Below are positions 22,653 to 33,562 of a DNA stretch of 64,000 nt, in pieces. The position numbers and the translations under genes were made by a program. The notes beneath the pieces are model-generated. The model did not search any database. It was not told the DNA's origin and saw nothing but the letters and a program-made list of their open reading frames with translations. This DNA comes from Hymenopus coronatus (Eukaryota; Arthropoda; Insecta; Mantodea; Hymenopodidae): the NCBI GenBank assembly GCA_030762935.1, contig CM060884.1, positions 74,598,696 through 74,662,695 of the forward strand, read 5' to 3'. Within the stretch, counting starts at the first letter, position 1; every line of letters starts with the position of its first letter.

Positions 22653-23581
22653 AAACATTAATGTATTTAATTTTATTTAACCTTCAGAATTATAATTTAT
22701 TTATATTAATTGTCATTTTTTGTTGTTATATAATTTTAACATTGTTACATTACTTCTACTTGAATCACTATCTTCATGAACCAATAAGCTTTAGGTGTAT
22801 ATTTTAGACCCTGTTTCCGCAATATATTTACTTATAACGTTTTAATTTTTCATAGCGCATAAGTGTATAGGACTTTTAACTTGATAAACAATAAAAGAAT
22901 AAATAAACAAGTAATATGCTGTCATTTATGCTAATGTTTATTTTGATCAGCGCGAAGTTGATAGAAGAATAAGTTTTTAGGAATAATTTATAACAATGTA
23001 GAGCTAGTCATGTGAAAAGAGCAAATCAGATTTTTATCGGATTAAAGATTCCTCGAAACATGCGTTTGAGATGAAATGTTGCTATCTAGCTATTGAGTAA
23101 TCTAAAATGCCTTCTCTACGTACTATATTTGTGGTAGATAAAGAATAAAAGTGTGAATACGATATTGTTCCTGTTGAAGAAATGATTACAGGTTGTACAC
23201 CATGATTTCTATCTGAGAAGATATTTCGGTTGGCGAAATTGGAGTTTAAAACACTCTGGAGCTTTGATGGGAGTTTGCTGCTCGTAGTTTAAACCAGGAG
23301 AAGCTCTGGATTTATTTCGACCACGACTCGTACACAACCACAACCCTTAATGGCATTCACTCACCCTAAAAGCAAGCAATGTCTCCCTCGTGTACAACCA
23401 AACCTCTATCCCGCTATTTATGGTGCGTTCTTTACGACCATGTACATTGTTATGTATTCATTTGGAAGACACTCCCTTCTGCCTTTCTTCATTTTCTAGC
23501 TTTGCATGTGTTTAGCTATTTCCAATCCTCAAACAAATAGATTCATATAAATTGAAACGAAGAGTGAAAAAGTTCGCATTA
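22653..23581. other. Spacer with a TE-1 fragment
   Basis: AT-rich. A minus TE-1 end fragment lies at about 22930-23034 (GATCAGCGCGAAGTTGATAG to GTAGAGCTAGTCATGTG). The rest, including 23100-23580, is unassigned. Confidence 0.5.
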
Positions 23582-24455
23582 CTGGGGTCGGTTGTTAAGA
23601 CCCAGGTTTCTCAATGAAAACACCATTAAATTTTGTTTTCCTTTACTTCTCAACATAGTCTCTAAAAAGGATAATATATTTGTCATATCGGTGTTCTAAT
23701 TTAATTAAACCATCTCTGTAGTGCGATTTATCAAGGTCCTCAAAATAGCTGTTTACCACATCAATAACCTCCTCGTTGCTGTGAGATTTTCGTCCTCCAG
23801 GAAATTTTTTGAGGTTTCGGAACAGATGGTGGTCACTTGGTGCTAGATCTGGCGAATAGAGTAGATGTTCAAGCAGTTCCAACCTCAATTCGCACATTTT
23901 TCCCATTGCAATGACTGACCGATGGTAGTCACTTGGTGCTAGATCTGGCGAATAGAGTGGATGTTCAAGCAATTCGCACATTTATCCCTTTGCAATGACT
24001 GACCGATGGTAGTCACTTGGTGCTAGATCTGGCGAATAGAGTGAATGTTCAAGCAATTCGCACATTTTTCCCATTGCAATGACTGACCGATGGGCCGGAG
24101 CATTGTCGTGATGAAACAAGATTTTTTTTTCCCCCAAATGAGATCTTTTTCTTTTCACCTCGTCACTCAAACGTTGCAGTAGGCTTGCGTAGTACTCACC
24201 AATGATACTTTTACGCTTTTCTAAGTAATCAATAAAAATAATTCCCTGTGCATCCCAGAAAACACTCAGCATAGCCTTGTTAGCTGACAAAATTCACTTT
24301 GCCTTTTTTGGAGTTGGTGCAACTGGGGCAATCTACTGTTTTGACTGTGATTTACTTTCTGTAGTGAAGTGATGAATTCAAGTTTCATCTATGGTAATAA
24401 GCCGTCTCAAAAATTCACTGGGATTTTTACGGTACAGGAACAGTTCTTCTTTGCA
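23582..24455 (-). pseudogene. Mariner transposase remnant 1, with triplicated segment
   Basis: The minus-strand transposase, C-terminal two thirds. Visible motifs are RRLIT followed by IDET and a stop where Trp is expected (first catalytic Asp present), FWDAQGIIFIDYLEK, FHHDNAPAHRS (second Asp present), YSPDLAPSDYH (third Asp region) and a C-terminal RYDKYIILFRDYVEK. The stretch encoding RSVIAMGKMCELLEH plus YSPDLAPSDYH occurs three times in tandem at an 84-bp period (23917, 24001 and 24085 mark repeat edges). One unit carries a nonsense codon and one retains 15 bp that the others lack. The N-terminal part is missing: TE-1 begins at 24456. It belongs to the same family as 45.7-46.7 kb and is not functional. 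Confidence 0.88.
23833..24084 (-). repeat. 84-bp in-frame tandem repeat within mariner
   Basis: Three units encode the transposase segment from just after the second catalytic Asp through the third. The motif GACCGATGGTAGTCACTTGG recurs at 23917 and 24001, and the related GACCGATGGGCC at 24085, exactly 84 bp apart. 84 bp is 28 codons, so the frame is kept across junctions. Confidence 0.92.
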
Positions 24456-25268
24456 ACTTTCTCTACGCATATTATGTACACAAACTATTGTATTGCAACC
24501 AAAAATTCAATTCCAAGATTTCACCGGGAATATATGTTTTGGAACCCCGTGATTCCAAAAATAGCATTTTTAGAAACATGTCCTTGTGTGTATCTGTGGA
24601 AATTATAGCTAAAAAACGAACATACCGTTAAATACAAATTTGGTATTTAAGTTTTGTATCTTCCAAGGACATCACAAGAAGATTTTCAAGAAAAGTGGCC
24701 CACCCCGAACTACACTTTACATAAACATTTGTCGAACATTTTTATTTTCTGAAAAATGGCTGTAACAATTTTTATTAAACTACCGTGTATTAAAGATTTT
24801 TACATAGCAAATAAAATGTGTATCTAGAATTTTCTGGGAATAGTCTGTAAAGACCTTCATATTCTGGATGAATTTCGCTGAATTTTACATAACTGGTAAA
24901 GCGTAAGAGTTTAGACACAAACTTACAACATATTAAATGTAGATCCCGTTAAAACACACAATCATATCACACAATCATTTGTTTATCTTGGAGTTGGCCA
25001 TTTCTGAGATATTTCAAATTATTTATTTCAGATATAAAATATGTATACTTTTTCTAACACGAAAAGTTTTAAACTCTTGACAGTACATATAAATGGATTT
25101 AAACCACACGGCAACCGGCTTTGACTATTACTTTAGCCTAGTGTATCGTCTTATTTCCCTCTAATACTGTTTATCTCGATTATCATATAGTAAACAGTAG
25201 AAGAACATGCTTTTTAACAATAATGTGTTACAGCGATGCAGAAAAACGCATGTGAATGGAGCAGGTAA
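24456..25268 (-). mobile_element. TE-1 copy between two truncated mariners
   Basis: Starts ACTTTCTCTACGC inside the mariner sequence CTTTGCAACTT and ends near GATGCAGAAAAACGCATGTGAATGG. Both neighbours are mariner remnants that stop at its borders. Confidence 0.88.
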
Positions 25269-26396
25269 GATTTTTTATTTTATTTTTCAACATAATCTCC
25301 TTTTAGCCGATATACTTTTCCTAACCTTACTACAAATGTTTTAAGCCTTCCAAAACTAGGAATTCGAAAGTCCACAAAATAGGCATCTGTTTGGTAAATG
25401 TACTCTTCGTTAGACGTGAATCGTTTTCCACTGAGTCACTTTTTCAACTTTGGAATTACAAAAAGCCAGGAGCGAAATCTGGTAAATACGGTGGATGTTG
25501 CAGTAATCCAAACCTTAGTTCTATAATTTTTGCCATGGAAATTACGCAGGTGTACACCCTTGCATGGGAGAGAACATTTTTTTTTCTTTATTTTTACGTT
25601 CAACCTCTCCATTTATCGTTATTCCTTTCTGCAAGTAATAAATGTAGATGATTCCGCATGCATCCCAAAAAAAACCGAGCCTTGTCTGCAGATTTCATCA
25701 CTTTTGCCTTCTTCGGAGCCGGCTCGCCTTTAACTACCTACTGCTTCGACTGTACTTTTGTCTCTGAAGTGTATTAGTGTATCCATGTTTCATCCACAGT
25801 TATGTGTCGACGCAGAAACTTGTCCGGATTGCGAAAGAATGGAGCTAAACCAGCTACCAAATCGATCATACAGCAACCCTTCCTGCCGGACTTAGTCCGA
25901 CTTACTTGTTGTTGCAAAATTGAGAGCAATCAACGTTGTGATATGCCTTTGGCCTCTATTATTTCGCGAACTTGAATTTGTCGATCACTCAAACCATATC
26001 CTGGATTTTCTCAATAATTTCGGAGGAAGTGACTTCTACTGGATATCCTGAACAATGTGCATCATTTCTGGATGTACGGCCACATTTCAATTTATTTATC
26101 CAATTGTAAGTAGCTGCAAACACGGGGGCAGATGTGCCGTGAACTTAATCAACGCGAAATTTATTTTCTTTGCTGTTAAACATTTTAAATAGAAGTGTTT
26201 AATCACTGCACAAAATACGTTTTTTTTTCATCTTTCTAAATAGGCACACGATTGTTGATTCAATCGCCTATGGCAACGAATCCACGTGATGGATATACTG
26301 AAGCTATAGCTGCCATCTAGTAAGAGACGACGGTTACTATATACACATATTTTGTAATTCTTTGGTTTTCTGAGGAATTATTAAACGCCCTCAGTA
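25269..26396 (-). pseudogene. Mariner transposase remnant 2 (family of 55.2 kb)
   Basis: Read on the minus strand from about 26394. The 5' terminal inverted repeat is recognisable (GAGGGCGTTTAATAATTCC, compare AGGGGTGTTCAATAAACCC at 55164). The HTH region is decayed. RRHITVDETWIH has the first catalytic Asp and a stop right after the His. FFWDACGIIYIYYLQKG follows. Around the second Asp the sequence is too decayed to place, and PPYLPDFAP replaces the usual third-Asp motif. The 3' repeat is missing: sequence stops after CTAAAAGGAGATTATGTTG at the TE-1 border. Many stops and frameshifts make it a dead copy. Confidence 0.82.
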
Positions 26397-27198
26397 CCTG
26401 CATTTGACTTTTTTATTTTCCTTCACTAGTAGGCAGACGAATTAATTACTAACCCGAAACTTCTAATATTAGATTAAAAAGGGCATTTATTTTTCTTCTT
26501 TTTTACAACATTATCTCTTACATTCACATGATTTGTTCTGCTTGTTCTGCAAATAAACTTTCTTAAAAAAGTGAATCTTTTTAATTTCTCTACACGTTTA
26601 TACGAAGAAAGTATGACTATTGTAAATTCAAAACTAATAATAGGCAATACTTCGGAAACACAAAAATAAGTGTGTTGTGCACTAATATTGGTATCTACAT
26701 TGTTTGTAGTAACTTTTTGTCTGTGTCTTACGTCATTGAGTATGAAGAGGGTTTTAGCATCTCTTCCCAAGAAAGTCGTGTTATATATTTTATTTGTCTA
26801 TTTATGTCGTTAACATATGGCACTTTAATCAAAATCATTAGAAGCTTTCTAAAAGTAATCCTTGTAAAAGGTAGTTTAGGGGGTAGCATTTTTATGAAAA
26901 TCTTTATGTTGTATCCTTGAAAAATGCTAAACTTAAATACATGCTTGGCAGATTAGCGACTTTTCTGTTACTGTTCACAAACACACACGGATACTTTCTT
27001 TAGATACAGGACTCCTCAAATATATATTTCTGGTGACATTTTAGTATTCAATTTTGGTGTCTAATACATTACCTACTCTGTGCATTGTATCAGAGAAAGT
27101 AAGACATGAACGGAGATGATCGCTCATACTTGAAACTTCTCTAGTTAAATAGGATTTAAACAATGTATACAAGGAATTTAAATATGATTAGGGTAATT
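26397..27198 (+). mobile_element. TE-1 fragments, old
   Basis: In order: a plus 5'-end fragment (TTACATTCACATGATTTG, 26512-26570), a minus terminal fragment (TTTCTCTACACG, about 26585-26660) and a decayed plus 3' half (26660-27100: GTAAAAGGTAGTTTAGGG, ACACACACGGATAC, ATCAGAGAAAGT). Divergence is the highest of any copies here. 27101-27198 is unassigned. Confidence 0.7.
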
Positions 27199-28250
27199 AC
27201 TTTCTCTACCCGTACTGTGTATTGTACTAAAAAACTGGACATCAACATTTCACCCGAAATACATGTTTTGGGCCCCCCTGAATACAAAAACAGCATTTTA
27301 GAAGACAGTCCGTGTGTGTATATGTGTGTGGACAGCATAGTTCAAAACCGTGATGAACCCGAATACCAAACTTGGTATTTAAGTTTACTGCCTTTCAAGG
27401 ATGCGACACGAAGATTTTCAAGAAAATCCCCCGCACCCCAAATTACCCTTTACATGGAATATTTTTAGAACATTTTAATTTTTTAAAAAATGGCTCTGAC
27501 GATTTTGATTAAAACCGTAAAAATGAAATGGAGTGTTATTTATGGATGCTCTTTAACTGCTGTGCTTCTCGGCGTCCCATTCTATACTGGGTGTGAAAGA
27601 CCATTTAATTTTGCTCATAGACCTCTTTTATCGGCCTTGAGGTGGTTTTACGTGCCGTAAATCAATGACATGGGACCAGCGGCTTTACTTCCCTTCCGTA
27701 GGAAGCCATGCTAAGGATTTTTACGCGGGCAAAAATTCATCGTGCTCTGCCGGGTTTGAACAGGTGACCTTGGGTATATGAAGTTAGCATGGTAATCATT
27801 ACACCATGGAGGGCGACACTAAACCGTAAGAGATATACGAAAGTTTACTACAAAAAATGCAGATCTCATTAAAACACACAATGTTTGTGATATATTTTCT
27901 TTTTTTCATTGAGTTCACCGTTTTCGAGATATTCCGTATTATTGGTTTCAATTTTACACACTTAAACTTTTTTGCAACGGGAAGACATATATTTTCTGGT
28001 TTCTCGTTTTTTTTTTTTTTTTTTGCAAGTAAAGAGACTGGAGTTTCAATTGTTTCACATGGCGACCGGCAAGACTATCGCTTTTGCTTGTGCATTTTCT
28101 TACTTCCCTTCTACTTACAAGGAATCAAGTGATAAAACAATTTTCCTCATGGTTAACTCGAATATCATCAAGTAGATAGAAGAATAAGCTTTTTAACAAT
28201 AATTTGTTACAGAGATGTAGAGAATGTCATGTGAATGGAACATCTCAAAT
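27199..28250 (-). mobile_element. TE-1 copy split by SINE-A
   Basis: Starts ACTTTCTCTACCC, with the GT tract at 27310-27332. Left part 27199-27511; right part from 27821 (AAACCGTAAGAG) to GATGTAGAGAATGTCATGTG at about 28232. The block between TTTTGATTAAAA and TAAACCGTAAG is absent on both sides of the SINE, so the copy was already internally deleted before the SINE landed. A T run of 19 lies at about 28006-28024. Confidence 0.88.
27512..27829 (-). mobile_element. SINE-A copy 3
   Basis: A 300-bp SINE (27521-27820) on the minus strand with target duplications AAACCGTAA at 27512-27520 and 27821-27829. The head at 27750-27820 reads GTCGCCCTCCATGGTGTAATG in the sense strand. Body landmarks are all present. 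Confidence 0.92.
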
Positions 28251-28534
28251 TTTTTTAAATACTGTTTATAGGTAACTTTAAGAGCCAAGAGGACAGAAAG
28301 GCAAAACATGATAATTTTCCATTTATTTTCTGTACAATAATCTCAACTCGATGTACAACATCAATGTGATAATAGCTCCTTGGGTTTATACGCCGTCCTG
28401 CTTCCCAGATGTCCTTGTTAGAGAAGCTAAACTAACTGGACTGGACTGGGCTGGACTTGCTACTGAGTGGAGGGGATTCCACTCTGAGCACAATGTCGTT
28501 GTTGTACATCAGATCTAGGGAGAAAGGGAAAGGT

Positions 28535-28720
28535 GAAGTGAGCTGAGCATGCCCGAGTGGCTTCACTACTCTCCTCTCACCAAGGCGGCCACATTTGGGA
28601 TCTGTGGTTGACAAAGCGACGCAGGGACAGGGTTTCTTCCGCTATCACATTCCACCAGTGCTCTACCTTCATTCCCTGTATCATATCATCACAGTAGTAA
28701 GCATTATCCAGAGCAAGTTT
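28535..28720 (+). mobile_element. SINE-B fragment
   Basis: tRNA-like start (GCCCGAGTGGCTTCACTACT, CTCACCAAGGCGG), then GTGGTTGACAAAGCGACGCAGGG and a CATTCCACCAGTGCTC segment. It shares the GACAAAGCRRCGCAGGG core with 53.7 kb. The upstream stretch 28250-28534 has a GGACTGGACTGGGCTGGACT short repeat near 28437 and is otherwise unassigned. Confidence 0.55.
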
Positions 28721-28739
28721 TTATGGGAATATGTGCAAT

Positions 28740-28915
28740 GACGATGAAGCAACGGTAGAATGAGATCGCGGGGGAATACGGAGAACCCGGAGAAAACCCT
28801 GCCTTGCGCCGATTTTTCTACCATAGATCCCACATGCGGTTATTTGGGATCGAGTCCGGGGCTATAAGTGAGAGGCGAGTGGTCTAACCATTCGGACACG
28901 TCGCGGCCAGCCGAG
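28740..28915 (-). mobile_element. SINE-B copy, inverted to its neighbour
   Basis: On the minus strand: GGCCGCGACGTGTCCGAATGG head, TTAGACCACTCGCC, a GGACTCGATCCC B-box region, GCATGTGGGATCTATGG, and GCAGGGTTTTCTCCGGGTTC. It faces the fragment at 28535-28720. Confidence 0.65.
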
Positions 28916-30180
28916 CCGAGCAAGTGCGGGATGAGGTTGGCCCTATACGATTCTGGTAGTTCTTCATCCACCGCTACGTCACGCCAGGGAACTGTCAGTA
29001 CACACAAGTTTCGACGCCGGCGCTGCCATGGCGGGCAGAGGACCGCCATGCCACACCAGTGGAGAGAGCAGTAGTTCCTGGAAAGATCTGCTTTAAAAAT
29101 GAAATGAAGCGGAAAGAATGGACGGGAAATTCCAGGGACAAAAGCAAGCTCTCACGCATTTATCTGATGGACCGGAAAATACCGAAAACTCCCAAGGGTA
29201 AGGAACGTCGGTCGCGGGAGGCGAACCCACAACCTCCTGTTGCTGCGAAGCCATCTCGCTCGGTTGCTAACGGGAACGAGCTTTCTATTGATGATACCTG
29301 GTATAGAATATCAGCTATAAAATACACGCCATGAATTTGCTATAGGTCAAAGTGAATTTAAACAACTGGAAGAATTGAAATTATTTACGGAATTGAATTA
29401 GGTTTAATTTTTATCTCACAAAACTATTGCGGCGGTGTGTTCTATCTGCTACTCCGCATGGAAGAGTACACATGGAAATATTTTTATCCAATAATCATGC
29501 ATTTGTTGCTTGAAGCGTTATCAAATAGAGAGAGAGAGAGAGAGCAATAAGAGTAACAGATATGTAGTGCTGCACCAAACATGAATTAGAGCTTGTCACA
29601 TTCGATTCCAACATATCTATTGAACCATAGAATATATCACATTCCTTTACCTCATATGTACCAAAAAGTACTAAGTGTTAAATATTGTTATAATGCCGTC
29701 TGCTGGAGGTTTGACGCAAGGATGAAGGGTGGATGAATACTCGACGCAATGAAAGAATTCGGAGAACGCTTAACAGCCGCTAAACATGAGGCGTTCTTTT
29801 GTCACGGCTCTCGCATCCCGTCGACGCAGCTTCCTGGCACACGTAACTAGGCTCATCAGGTAGCTTCCCGATAGCTAGGACGACCTCCTGCATCGCCTCG
29901 CCTTAAGCTGCCTGCGGTCGGTTGAAGCCAAGCGATCGTTTCCGAAGTGGTTCTCGAGGGCCTTCCAGATCTCCCTGGAATACGTTGATGTCAGGATCGC
30001 ATTGGTACTTCTTCCCTCAATGGTTGCCCCTCACGATGGAATAGCCCTTGTGCACCGCTGGTGTAAGTTTGTTTCAAAATATTATTTTATTTTGCGATGG
30101 TATTTAAATGTTTATGTTCAAGCCCCTTTTGGAATGATTGTATAACAGGGGAAGCCTGAAGCGACGTATTCTATGATTAT
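28916..30180. other. Unassigned, partly GC-rich
   Basis: 28916-29340 is GC-richer with several short open frames but no recognised protein. A minus-strand tRNA-like stretch (GATGGCTTCGCAGCAACAGG with GGGTTCGCCTCCC) lies at about 29205-29275 and is probably another tRNA-derived repeat. A (GA)n tract lies at 29527-29544. 29560-30180 shows nothing recognisable. Confidence 0.45.
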
Positions 30181-31480
30181 AATCCTCAAGAGACCCTACG
30201 AGTGCGCACCGAAGGAAAGATAAACAGTTGTATAGTTTTACAGCCCGGCGCCTAATCTAGTCTTCCATATAGGGTAGACCAGAATAATAACGAAGTCCTG
30301 AAGCTCTTAGCACATATTCTGTATCCGTTAAAATGGCGACATGGTGTGCGCCCAAGCTTAAGTACAATTGGGGACCCTGAGAGCCCTCAAAAGGGAACCA
30401 CGATCGTCGACCTCAGCATTGAAAGCTCGTAGCCCAGGAGGTTGTAATCTTCAACAGACAGTCGCCCTTCATGGTGTAATGGTTACCATGCTAGCTTCAT
30501 ATCCCCAAGGTCGCGGGTTCGAACCCGGCAGAGGACGATGGCTTTTTTCGGGCGTAAAATCCTTGGTGTGACTTCCTTCGGAAGGGAAGTAAAGCAGTTG
30601 GTCCCGTGTCGTAGATTTACGGCACGCAAAAGCACCTCAAGCCTGTTAGAGAGGCCTCAGAGCAAAATTAAGCGGTCTTTCACGCCCAGAATAGAATGGG
30701 ACGCTGAGAACCACAGTAGTTAAAGAGCGTCCATAAATACATCGCCATTTCATTTACATTTCTTCAACTGACAACAAAGGGCACTCCAACAGAAACATAA
30801 ATTGTCGTAGAGTTTTACAACCTGGCGCCTAATTTCGTCTTTCATGTAGGGAAGTCCTGAGGCTTCGTACAGGAGTCTCAGGGGAAAAAAGCGAGGAACA
30901 GAATAGATAATCCGAAGGAACCTATTCTGTATCCATTGAAATAGCAACAAAGTGGAGGCTACTGCCATGCCCCAGATTTCGCAGAATTAAGTAGAATAGG
31001 GATCCTGAGAGCCCTCAAAAGGCACAACTTCAGAGGAACCGTGATGGTGAACCTCAGTGCGGTGCAAGGAGGTCGTAGTCCAAGGCGTTATAATCTTCAA
31101 GAGACTAAGAAGGAGCTTTGAGGGTAAGATAAACGGCCATAGAGTTTTACAGCCCGGAGCCTAAGCTCGTCTTCCATTTAGGGATGTCCTTAGGCTTCGT
31201 GCAGGAGTCTCACAGGTAAATAGCGAGGAACAGAATAGAGGACCCGAAGGAACCCATTCTTTATCCGTTGAAATAGCAACATAGTGGAGTCTGCTACCAA
31301 ACCCCAGATCACACAGGCTTAAGTAGAATGGGGACTCTGAGAGCCCAGAAAAGGTGATACTTAGGGGAACCATGATCGCGGACCGCAGCTCTGGGTGCAT
31401 GGAGGTCGCAGTCCCAGCGACCCGACACCCCAAATCACTGACGTGCTCTCCAAAAGTTAATCCCTTATCAAGCTTCATTT
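30181..31480 (-). pseudogene. Jockey-like RT C-terminal segment, tandemly triplicated
   Basis: On the minus strand one frame (30968 down to 30750) has IQNRFLRIIYSVPRFFP and LPYMKDEIRRQV, typical of the region after the RT domain in jockey/CR1-type elements. Another (31478 down) starts LDKGLTFGEHV, matching the 'LDxxLTWxxHI' segment that precedes it. The same roughly 333-bp segment occurs three times: 30181-30445 (with a deletion), 30446-31091 (interrupted by SINE-A) and 31092-31480. Landmarks are GAGTTTTACARCCYGG.GCCTAA at 30232, 30800 and 31138, and GAGAGCCC at 30376, 31008 and 31338. Frames shift between and within units, so it is non-coding now. Confidence 0.75.
30448..30773 (+). mobile_element. 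SINE-A copy 4
   Basis: A 300-bp SINE (30461-30760) within the RT tandem array. Target duplications TCTTCAACAGACA (30448-30460) and TCTTCAACTGACA (30761-30773) differ at one base. The head has TGGTGTAATGG and a consensus B box GGTTCGAACCC. The 3' hairpin arms GGACGCT / AGCGTCC are intact. Confidence 0.93.
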
Positions 31481-31724
31481 CTAAGTAGTGGGTAGTGTTT
31501 GTTTACCAAATATTTCTGAGGTAAATGAATGAGGGATACTTAACGAGAAATGAGTGCTTGGTGAAGAGGATAGTGTGGCTTTTCTCGGATTGATGGACAA
31601 CCGCCAACGCTTGCCCCACTCTTAGACGAGCCGGAGAGGTCTCTGAAGGGGATCTCTCGCTACTCCACTTATATACCTATCGACCTAGCAACAGAATTCC
31701 AGAACTATTGGAACGTGTACATTA
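31481..31724. other. Unassigned, possibly upstream RT sequence
   Basis: GC-moderate sequence adjoining the third RT unit (CTTTTCTCGGATTGATGGAC). It may extend the retrotransposon upstream on the minus strand, but I could not confirm a motif. Confidence 0.3.
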
Positions 31725-32395
31725 CACGCAGGTTGGGGCGGTAACGGGGTTACAGGTTTGTGTCCCGGTTTTGGTTATTAGGAATGGTGTGGATTTGTGG
31801 GTGCTCTAGCTCAGGCTTTTTACAATCATGGACTCTCTTTTCAGGGTGTCGTACGACACAAGTGCTTTATTCAATTAATTCGGGCTTTTTCTGCCGTCGA
31901 GCACACACGCGTTCCTCTTAAATGTTCTACTATGAAACTATGCTTTACACTCCCACGACTATTATTACTTATTACTTTTGATGCAGTGATTTACTCTGTT
32001 CAGTATTAAAATAACTATTTCCCTCACAACTAAAGGTAGGCTGTTCGGCTTCACCACGGACATAAATATTACATCTTTGCTCTGCCGATGTTCTCTCCTC
32101 AAAAAGTGTTCCCTGGCCAGCGGAAGCATTGTTTTCTCTTTTCCTGTTATGTTCCCCTCGGGTAGTGTATTCTCACCCAATTCGAGTCAATGCTTTACCC
32201 CATAACGGTACTCTGCTACCAGCTCGTGACAACTCGGTTCCTGATGTAGACGTGTTTGAAATATTTCTTCCCTTCCCATTTTCAATGTACATTTATATTT
32301 CCCTTCTTGATATAATTTAAATTATTAGCTATGATTTATCTTTCCCTTCTGAATAACTCTTGGCCCCGTGACAAGACATTACTCTCTCAAGGTGT
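31725..32395 (+). repeat. R3 interspersed repeat, copy 3
   Basis: Collinear with 11889-12575 and, inverted, with 7408-7978. The head GGCGGTAACGGGGTTACAGG is clearest here. The end is CCCCGTGACAAGACATTACT. No target duplication recognised. Confidence 0.8.
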
Positions 32396-32778
32396 TACAT
32401 TGTAATACTTCGATACAATGCGTTCGCTCTTCATATGTTAAATTCACGACACATACCACATTGGTAGTGGAACTATTAAAATATCCGACTGCGCAAAGCA
32501 ACAATTACCTATAACCGATGCAAAAAAGCCATTCACACACGTGCAGCGGTTCAAGACGGCAAGGTGGGTTTTGCACATAGCCACAATATGAATGCACTTA
32601 AAGGACGACACTTTGAATCAGAGGGGAGTAAGGGGAACGTGAAAGTTGGAATATACAGTTGCACAATGAAAATCTTACTAACCCGCTGATATCTATATAT
32701 TATTAGCTTTTTCGAAAGCCTTCTCTGGCATGTTTTCACTCATGTCGTGGGCAACTGGCTCTGCATTTCGTAACTGTA
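32396..32778. other. Unassigned spacer
   Basis: No gene or repeat recognised. Confidence 0.45.
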
Positions 32779-33562
32779 TTCAAGATAAGTGAGGTTCATC
32801 AGTCCCTTAAGCATTTTAGAAAAATATCGATTTATACATGTGTGTGGGCTGTATAACTCAAACACGAAAATATTAAATGTTAAGCTAGTATTTAAATGTA
32901 GGATTGGGCGTGAAAGACCGCTTAATTTTTCTCAGAAGCCTCTCTATCAGGCCTGAGGTTCTTACGTGCCGTAAATCTACGACACGGGACCAACAGCTTT
33001 ACATCCCTTCCGAAGGAAGCAATGCTAAGAATGTTTACACTCGGAAAAATCATCGTTTGAACCCGCGACCTTGGGTATATGAAGTTAGCATGGTAACCAC
33101 TACACCGCGGAGGGCGACTTATTCAGGATAAGTTAAGTTCGTCAGTCCCTTAAGTATTTTAGACAAATATTGATTTATTCATGTGTGTGGGCACTATAGC
33201 TCATAAACGAAAATGTTAAATGCTGAAGCTAGGATGCGACTTAGAGTGATTCAGAAGAATTCCTCCTACCACAAATTATACTTTATATGAAAAAGTTTTC
33301 ACATTTTCGATTTTATCTCGGAATGACTTTATCGTAACTAGTAAACAGTAAAGAATACATCAAATCTTAAGTTCACAAAAATGTAGAGTTTTTTTTTTAT
33401 TTTGTTTGGGCTAACAATTTCAGAGATATCCCTGTTATTGATTCAAATTTTAAAATATATTTTCTTAATTGGAGGATTCATTTCCTGTTTATGGCAACAT
33501 TTTAAAATATTGACTATCGTTTTCTCGTATTCTATTCCTTTGTTTTCCTACTACTTACAAGC
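32779..33562 (-). mobile_element. TE-1 copy with 115-bp duplication around a SINE
   Basis: 32779-32902 and 33119-33234 are near-identical direct copies of one TE-1 segment (TCAGTCCCTTAAG, CATGTGTGTGGGC, CTCATAAACGAAAAT analogues). SINE-A lies between them. After the second copy TE-1 continues (GGATGCGACTTAGAG, CACAAAAATGTAGAG) to about 33562. The palindromic end is missing. Confidence 0.75.
32903..33118 (-). mobile_element. SINE-A copy 5, 3'-truncated
   Basis: The minus-strand SINE from the tRNA head (GTCGCCCTCCGCGGTGTAGTGG, near 33095-33117) to TTTCACGCCCA at 32903. The terminal 70 bp or so with the GGACGCT hairpin and TAAATAAC end are missing. This differs from the other four copies. Confidence 0.85.
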
